Origin: Corythucha ciliata
Lineage: Eukaryota > Arthropoda > Insecta > Hemiptera > Tingidae
Assembly: GCA_038030265.1 (NCBI GenBank)
Contig: CM075941.1
Span: 6,634,001 to 6,698,000, forward strand
DNA length: 64,000 bases
Direction: 5' to 3'
The translations under genes were made by a program, and so were the position numbers. Positions 58,991-64,000 of the stretch are shown one piece after another. Within the stretch, counting starts at the first letter, position 1. Every line of letters begins with the position of its first letter. The notes beneath the pieces are model-generated. The model did not search any database and was not told where the DNA came from. It saw only the letters and a list, made by a program, of their open reading frames with translations.

Positions 58991-59252
58991 GGTAGTACAC
59001 AAATATTATAGCCTCTGACGTATGCAGACCGTCCGAATCATTCGTTCTAACAGGTGATGCACAGTGAGAAAGGAGGAGGGGGTCATAAAGAAACGTAAGC
59101 ATGCATCAACCTCGTCACGTACTACGGTAGTAGTGGTCGAGGGCTTTGGATATATAACATTAAGAGCACTAGTGCTAAAATGAGGTGCTAATCCGAACTA
59201 CAATTGCAAAAAGGCTACCCAGGCGGAATTCAGGACCCCCCCCCCCAACACA

Positions 59253-59723
59253 CAACTACCACGAAAAAATTGTAGCGGGAGCTAAATTGGGCCTTGAAAC
59301 AAGGAAAAAATCTAAGATTGCAATTAGTGATGGTAATCGAACAAAAGCTCCTTGATATAGAAGTCTGTCCCACACTTGACAAGTCAACAACATAACAAGA
59401 CATTTTACCAGTTTCAGGGGACGCGGTTGTGAGACTATTCGCGACTGATTCGAGGCGGTCCAAGATCTCCACAATTGTTGAAAAGGTAAGGCTGACATTC
59501 CCGAAACTAACTCCAGAATGATTGAAACCGATCAGGTGCATTTGCGCGGAAAACCAATAAAATTATAAGGAACTGGCTAGTCCCTTTGTGATACAAACTC
59601 TTTCTATCTTAAATCTCTCCTGATCTTTCCTTTCTTCCTGTTTCTTTTTCTTTCTTTCTTTTTCTTTAGGTCAAGGTCAAAGATTACGAGCACCTTTTTT
59701 TGTCGATTGGACTGCAAGATTGA
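59253..59723 (+). CDS. Putative last exons of an unrecognised plus-strand gene
   Basis: Three pieces join in phase. The first ends at 59332 (KLGLETRKKSKIAISDG, donor GGTAATCG). The second is 59418-59485 (acceptor CCAGTTTCAG, donor AAAAGGTAAGG; DAVVRLFATDSRRSKISTIV). The third is 59670-59723, after a long pyrimidine tract and CTTTAG (KDYEHLFLSIGLQD, then TGA). The splice sites of the second and third pieces are strong. The 5' boundary of the first is unclear because its only acceptor nearby (59233) precedes a C-run. I do not recognise the protein: a basic, Ser/Lys-rich C-terminus. A further exon-like segment at 60126-60258 (acceptor GCCCGCAG, donor AGCAGGTGAAA; GEIFASNNRQKPLKEQKPFN) may belong to another gene. 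Confidence 0.45.
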
Positions 59724-60125
59724 ACAAGTGAAAGGCTATTGACCTATTTTACGAAATATAAAACTATGCTCGTAATTTAAATCATATTGATATAAATACC
59801 CAAGATACAGGGTGTATCCACACGAGTATAAAAAATTAGGGGGTCCGCGACTTCTGCCGGGGGAAGGGGGGGGGATGAAGATCCCGCACTTTCAACTCAA
59901 GTAATAGGGGGAATCTATTCAACCCCAGACGGAGAAAGAATCAAAAAATTAAAGACCAACGGAGACTGGACCGCCCCAGCAGCAGCGTAGTTTCAACTGA
60001 ATAATAGTGTAATCCAATCTTCACATACTGCCGAAACTTGAATGGCGTCAAAGCCTGGAGCCCGCGTGTGAGGACTCCGTTAAGGTACCAATGTACAGTT
60101 TACAGTAACACCACTTTGCCCGCAG

Positions 60126-60258
60126 GGGAAATATTTGCTTCCAACAACCGACAGAAACCACTAAAAGAACAGAAGCCGTTCAACGGCGTCAGTTCAAACG
60201 TTGAGCCAATTTTTTTTATAGGCACAGAAAACGACGAAGCCGAAAACAAGAAGAGCAG
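60126..60258 (+). CDS. Isolated exon-like segment
   Basis: The plus-strand frame stays open from an upstream ATG at 60038 through 60258 and encodes a polar segment (FNGVSSNVEPIFFIGTENDE). It is bounded by a plausible acceptor (CACTTTGCCCGCAG) and donor (AGCAGGTGAAAC). No partner exon was found downstream, where repeats begin. It could be a first exon (start 60038), an internal exon, or chance. Confidence 0.25.
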
Positions 60259-60649
60259 GTGAAACGGAAGGCAGCTGGCTTGCGAGTAACATCCGCCCCC
60301 CCCCCCACACTTCTTTTGTACTACAACTTGCACTGGAGTACTGCCAGAAGGGCAGTGCATGCAGGTCCATCCAAAAGAAGAAGAAAAAAAAAAGAGAATA
60401 AAAAAAAAATAAAGAAATAAAACGTTTCTGCAGTCACAACTGACCCCCCTCCCTCCACAACCAGGATCCAGTACATACATGGTGAAATAAATCGGTCAAT
60501 TTAGGGCTTTTATTGCCTTCATGAAGCCAAAAAGTTAGGTCTCTGAAGATAAAAACTCCTGTATTCATAGATATGGCTCCAATGGCGGAGAAACAACACG
60601 TTTTTAGTTGAGGAATAGGCGATACCGAACATTGTTATTCCCGCCATGA

Positions 60650-61060
60650 AAACAGCTAAACTTACTATTTTGCGCTCCAAAAATAGCCAAACTGAATCAA
60701 CGCACCCAAAAATAGCTGAACTAACGATTCGTTCAGCCCTGAAAATGACTGCGAACAGATCATGGATCCCTTCCAATAATAGCCAAAAAACGATTCACGC
60801 CTAAAAATGGCCAGTACTGACCATTCGCGGGTGGGAGGGAAGGGGGGCTGGCTACGATAGCTGTTCGCACCACAAAATGGCAAAACTGACGATTCAACTT
60901 TTGCCTTTTTCTACTATTTGCTCGTTAAAAATAGTCAAACTTGCTATTCGCGCTTTCAGAAGGGCCAACCTGCCAAACTCTACGCGCCTGAAAAATGACT
61001 AAACTGATGGTTCACGGCCCGAAAATGCCTAAACATGCATTAACGATGGCAAAATCGGCA
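60650..61060 (+). repeat. Family B array (third block)
   Basis: Units 'aaaatagccaaactgaatca' and 'gcctaaaaatggcca.actgaccattcgcg', as at 22.1 and 31.1 kb. Confidence 0.75.
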
Positions 61061-61079
61061 AATCAACCATCAAAATAGT

Positions 61080-61700
61080 GAGCCGAATTGGAATTCATGA
61101 CCAAAATAGACTATGGAATTTATGGCTAAAATAGAGAAAAAACGCTCATGTGCTGTCTTGCGGGCAAGACCCACTGCTGAAATTAAGAAAAAGCGCTAAT
61201 TCATGGCTAAAAGCCTCATCACACAGAACGCGAACTGCGCGTCACGGACTGGACCTCACGCGTAAAGCCCGAGACAACGCGGACCTTGAAGGTTTTGGTC
61301 AGCGGACCAGTCCGCGCGTCAGCTCACGAGGCTTTATAAGTGAAGCGGCTGAAGTTGTGAAAAATGCAATGTCACGTATAAATTATAGATTTATGTTATA
61401 CGCGATTTTGTGAAAAATCGCTAATTCATAGCAAAAAAAAAAATGTTATTAAAATGGTTATTAGGAGGCTAATTCGTCTTAAATTGGAAAAAATGGCTGA
61501 ATGTAAAAACGTAGATTCGCGATTAATTGGAGGCAAAAATTGAGAAAAAGACGCTAATTCGTGGCATAAAGTAAACAAAATTGAAAATTTCGCGGACAAG
61601 CACGTATCAACGGTGATTTGTTGCTCAAAATGAGATGCGCGGTAAAAATGGAGAAAAAACGTTAATTTGCGGCTAAAATTCAGAAAAAGCGCCAATTCGC
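61080..61700 (-). repeat. Family A array, reverse orientation, with embedded element
   Basis: Units 'gctaattcatggctaaaa' and 'attgagaaaaagacgctaat'. Between about 61209 and 61335 lies a GC-rich inverted-repeat element with ends 'aaagcctcatcac' and 'gctcacgaggctt' and internal arms 'gcgcgtcacggactgg' and 'ccagtccgcgcgtcagc'. Confidence 0.7.
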
Positions 61701-61959
61701 GGCTTCTTGAGCGTCATTCACCAAATCATACGTTTTGTGGAAAACGTCAGTTATGGTGTGAAATTGTCAGTTTTGAAAGTAAAATGTCCAGTTTTGGAGT
61801 AAAACATTCAGTTTTGAAGTGGAACCTCCGCCCCCTGTTCACGCGATACAATTGTCCAGGCGTGAGCATTCGCTTTAAAATCAAGCGACTTGAACAAAAA
61901 TTAAATCATGGAACAGGTGTTTTTGATGAAATTAAAAAACTTTCGGGTGGTGTCGTCAC

Positions 61960-62062
61960 GGGGGCCTATTCTGCAAAAAAAAGCAATATATAAATTTCAT
62001 TCATGTGTTTGAAAAAATTAATGAAATAGACATATTGCTTTTTTGTTAGAGAATAGGCCCCC
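61960..62062. mobile_element. Palindromic MITE, family M1, copy 3
   Basis: Ends 'gggggcctattctgcaaaa' and 'ttttgttagagaataggccc'. At about 103 bases it is the shortest copy. Confidence 0.88.
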
Positions 62063-62224
62063 AGTTTCAGGGTGAACTTGTTTTAATAAGGGGCAAAACA
62101 AGAGTTTTTTATTTTATTTTTATGAATACGCTAGTTTCGGGGTTAAACCGACAGTTTTTAGGTAATATATGGCCAGGTTTAGTAGTGAAATCTTTGGAAG
62201 AAAAATTCCCGACACTTCAGTTCA

Positions 62225-62475
62225 GGCCTATTCTCCAACAAAAAAGCAATATGTTTTTCGTAGGAATATGTTAATTTTTATTCATATGGTCGAAAAAATT
62301 AATGAAATAGACATATGTATTGCAATGAAAAACACATTGGGTCCGTTGTAAAACTATAACACGATTAATCCTTCCCACTTATTTTACATGTGTTGAAAAC
62401 AAAGCCTCATCAAGTGCCGAGCAATTTTTTGAGTTTTACAACGGGGCCATTGATTTTTGTTAGAGAATAGGCCCC
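62225..62475. mobile_element. Palindromic MITE, family M1, copy 4, with a second MITE inserted
   Basis: Outer ends 'ggcctattctccaacaaaa' and 'tttgttagagaataggccc'. At about 62339-62448 a different element with ends 'ggtccgttgtaaaact' and 'agttttacaacggggcc' interrupts it, flanked by a CATTG direct repeat that may be the target duplication. A relative of the inner element's right half occurs at 8685-8725. Confidence 0.85.
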
Positions 62476-62839
62476 CGCAGGTTTTGGAGTGAAGTCGTCA
62501 GTTTCTGATTAAAAATAGACAGTTTAGTGGTGAAATAAACAGTTTCGGAGTAAAACATTCATTTTAAACATAAAATCACCAGTTTTGTAGTGACATCTCG
62601 ACTTATTTGACGCGAAATCGTCTGTTTGCGTCGTCTTACACCGTTACACGGGAAGAAATCATCAGAGTTTCGTCAGTTTTAGTGTATAACGTGAGTTCTC
62701 GCCAGTTGTGCTGTGAACACTTCAGTTTTGGGGTAACACTTCGGCTTTTGCGTGAAATTGTGTGTTTCAGGATAAAATATTCTGATTCAGATTAAATCTT
62801 CAGTTTCAGATTAAGAAATGTGAGTTTTTTCTCTCAGGC

Positions 62840-64000
62840 AAGACGTTGAAAAGTCGGACACTCTGTATTGGAGGGCTAAGCGCTTCCTACATGTATCAAT
62901 ATTTCTTAGAAAAACATAGTCCATTTTAAGACCTCGCCCGATCACGATTCTGGCCCCTTCCCCCTTTTTTTCGTGTGTGAAAATTCAGTTTCTGAAGAAC
63001 AATTCGACGATTTAAAGCGCTTATATCTGAGTAGGCGAACTACCAGTTCTTTTGCTGGGATCATCTACCCCCCCCCCCCCCCAAGAGGTGCCCACCAAGC
63101 ACGCTACGCCCCCCTGGCGCGGTTCGTAACGAGAAAAACAAAACAAATTACCCAAGGCTATACTGCACTTTAGTATACATAAACATAAATGTACAGTTAG
63201 TTATCGTGTGGGTCACAATTCCTCATGCAGTGATCCAAGAAAAAAAATGGTTCGAAACAGGGGGCTTTCGCACGTTCATAAAAACAGCTGATTCATTCGA
63301 TAATGAACAAAAAAGTACGGAGAAAGGAACGTGGCAAAATGGAAGGGTGAGTGAGAGGGTTGAGGGCGGCAAAGTGAGAGGAAGTTTGTACTGCTGTTAG
63401 CAAATCGCATGGGTGAGAATAAGGGAGAATGAGATAAGGGAAGAAAGCATTTTGAAGTTAGAGAAATTATGTTGATGTCAAAGGTGGGGAGAATTGGAGG
63501 GAAATGTATGCAAGGAATGGACAACAGAAAGCGCCACTTCTCTGGATTGAGTTAATATCCGACTCCAAACTCCCACTTCTCACACGCGCACGAGCACACC
63601 ACGCAATCATTGGATAAGCACCTTCTTCTTGACACTGATTTCACAATCAGCTGATTGTAGTGATAGGGCGGTCCGTCCCCCTTCCATAAGCTTCCCTAAC
63701 AATTCCACCCTTTCAGAACAAAACCCACGTGGCTTCCTTTCACCCTATCTTTCAAAATTTTATCGTATCCCATACGTAATCAGTTCTTATCAAAGGCCGG
63801 CGCTGAAGTTGTTAGTAAATTGAAATATGACAAGAGTTGAAATAATTGTTTTTCAGTACAAACATGAGTTAAAAGGAGAAAATACTTGCCGTGCGTTTTG
63901 ACGAGTGTCCCCAATCATGGATGGGGAGCTGAGAAATAACTTGGCTGGCCAGTGCGAAAACAAAACCTACGCGAGAGCGAACTAAAAATTTATGGTAGTC
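62840..64000. other. Window end; possible first ARID1 exon at 63886-63918
   Basis: No array repeats. On the minus strand ATG at 63916-63918 opens the frame MIGDTRQNARQ, which meets a donor (CAAGTATTT) in phase 0. That is the phase needed by ARID1 exon 52082-52217. The intron would be about 11.7 kb and would span the putative plus-strand exons, so this is only a candidate. A C-run lies near 63068. Confidence 0.2.

Larger units (their letters stand above)
61730..62830. repeat. Family D array carrying two M1 MITEs
   Basis: Units 'gaagtaaaatgtccagttttg' and 'ggtgaaataaacagtttcgg', period about 25-30. It is interrupted by MITEs at 61960-62062 and 62225-62475. Confidence 0.78.

Noticed and set aside
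59807..59830. Second end of the 6.2 kb fold-back element ('tacagggtg')
   Set aside because: Only the first nine bases match (TACAGGGTG) and no inverted partner was found nearby.
60100..60480. 126-codon minus-strand frame
   Set aside because: Low-complexity Phe/Ser translation of poly-A/GA DNA, opposite a better exon candidate on the plus strand.

Overview
The window is nuclear DNA of an animal, most likely an invertebrate. It is AT-rich, its genes are split by GT-AG introns, and the proteins I can name (ANKRD49, BOLA3 and the SWI/SNF subunit ARID1) belong to metazoan families. Nothing in the sequence fixes the phylum. I found no prokaryotic operons, CRISPR arrays or viral genes.

Layout. 1-3.0 kb is repeats. 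3.18-3.93 kb (+) is a small coiled-coil gene that may be the kinetochore protein Spc24. 4.07-4.80 kb (-) is ANKRD49, convergent with it. 5-12.6 kb is intergenic and repeat-rich, with a large fold-back transposon at 6.23-7.94 kb. 12.65-16.38 kb (-) holds 14 phase-consistent exons of a large helical protein I cannot name, probably continued by an exon near 21.3 kb. 16.4-25.6 kb is mostly degenerate short-period repeats. 25.65-26.12 kb (+) holds the last three exons of BOLA3. 28.0-52.2 kb (-) is an ARID1/Osa/BAF250 gene: 16 exons joined in correct phase give 1638 residues, with long repeat-filled introns. 52.2-64 kb holds unresolved 5' sequence of ARID1, the possible tail of an unrecognised plus-strand gene at 59.2-59.7 kb, and many small transposons.

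The genes are unrelated housekeeping genes with no operon logic: chromatin remodelling (ARID1), mitochondrial Fe-S maturation (BOLA3), possibly kinetochore (Spc24-like), and two of less certain role.

The most unusual property is the repeat landscape. At least five different degenerate array families (called A-E here), each with a unit of about 25-45 bases, fill introns and intergenic DNA and recur in several places. Many short inverted-repeat elements (MITE-like) lie in or near them, some nested inside one another. Exon coordinates were derived by hand from splice signals and reading phase. Distal start exons are missing or tentative for BOLA3, ARID1 and the helical gene.
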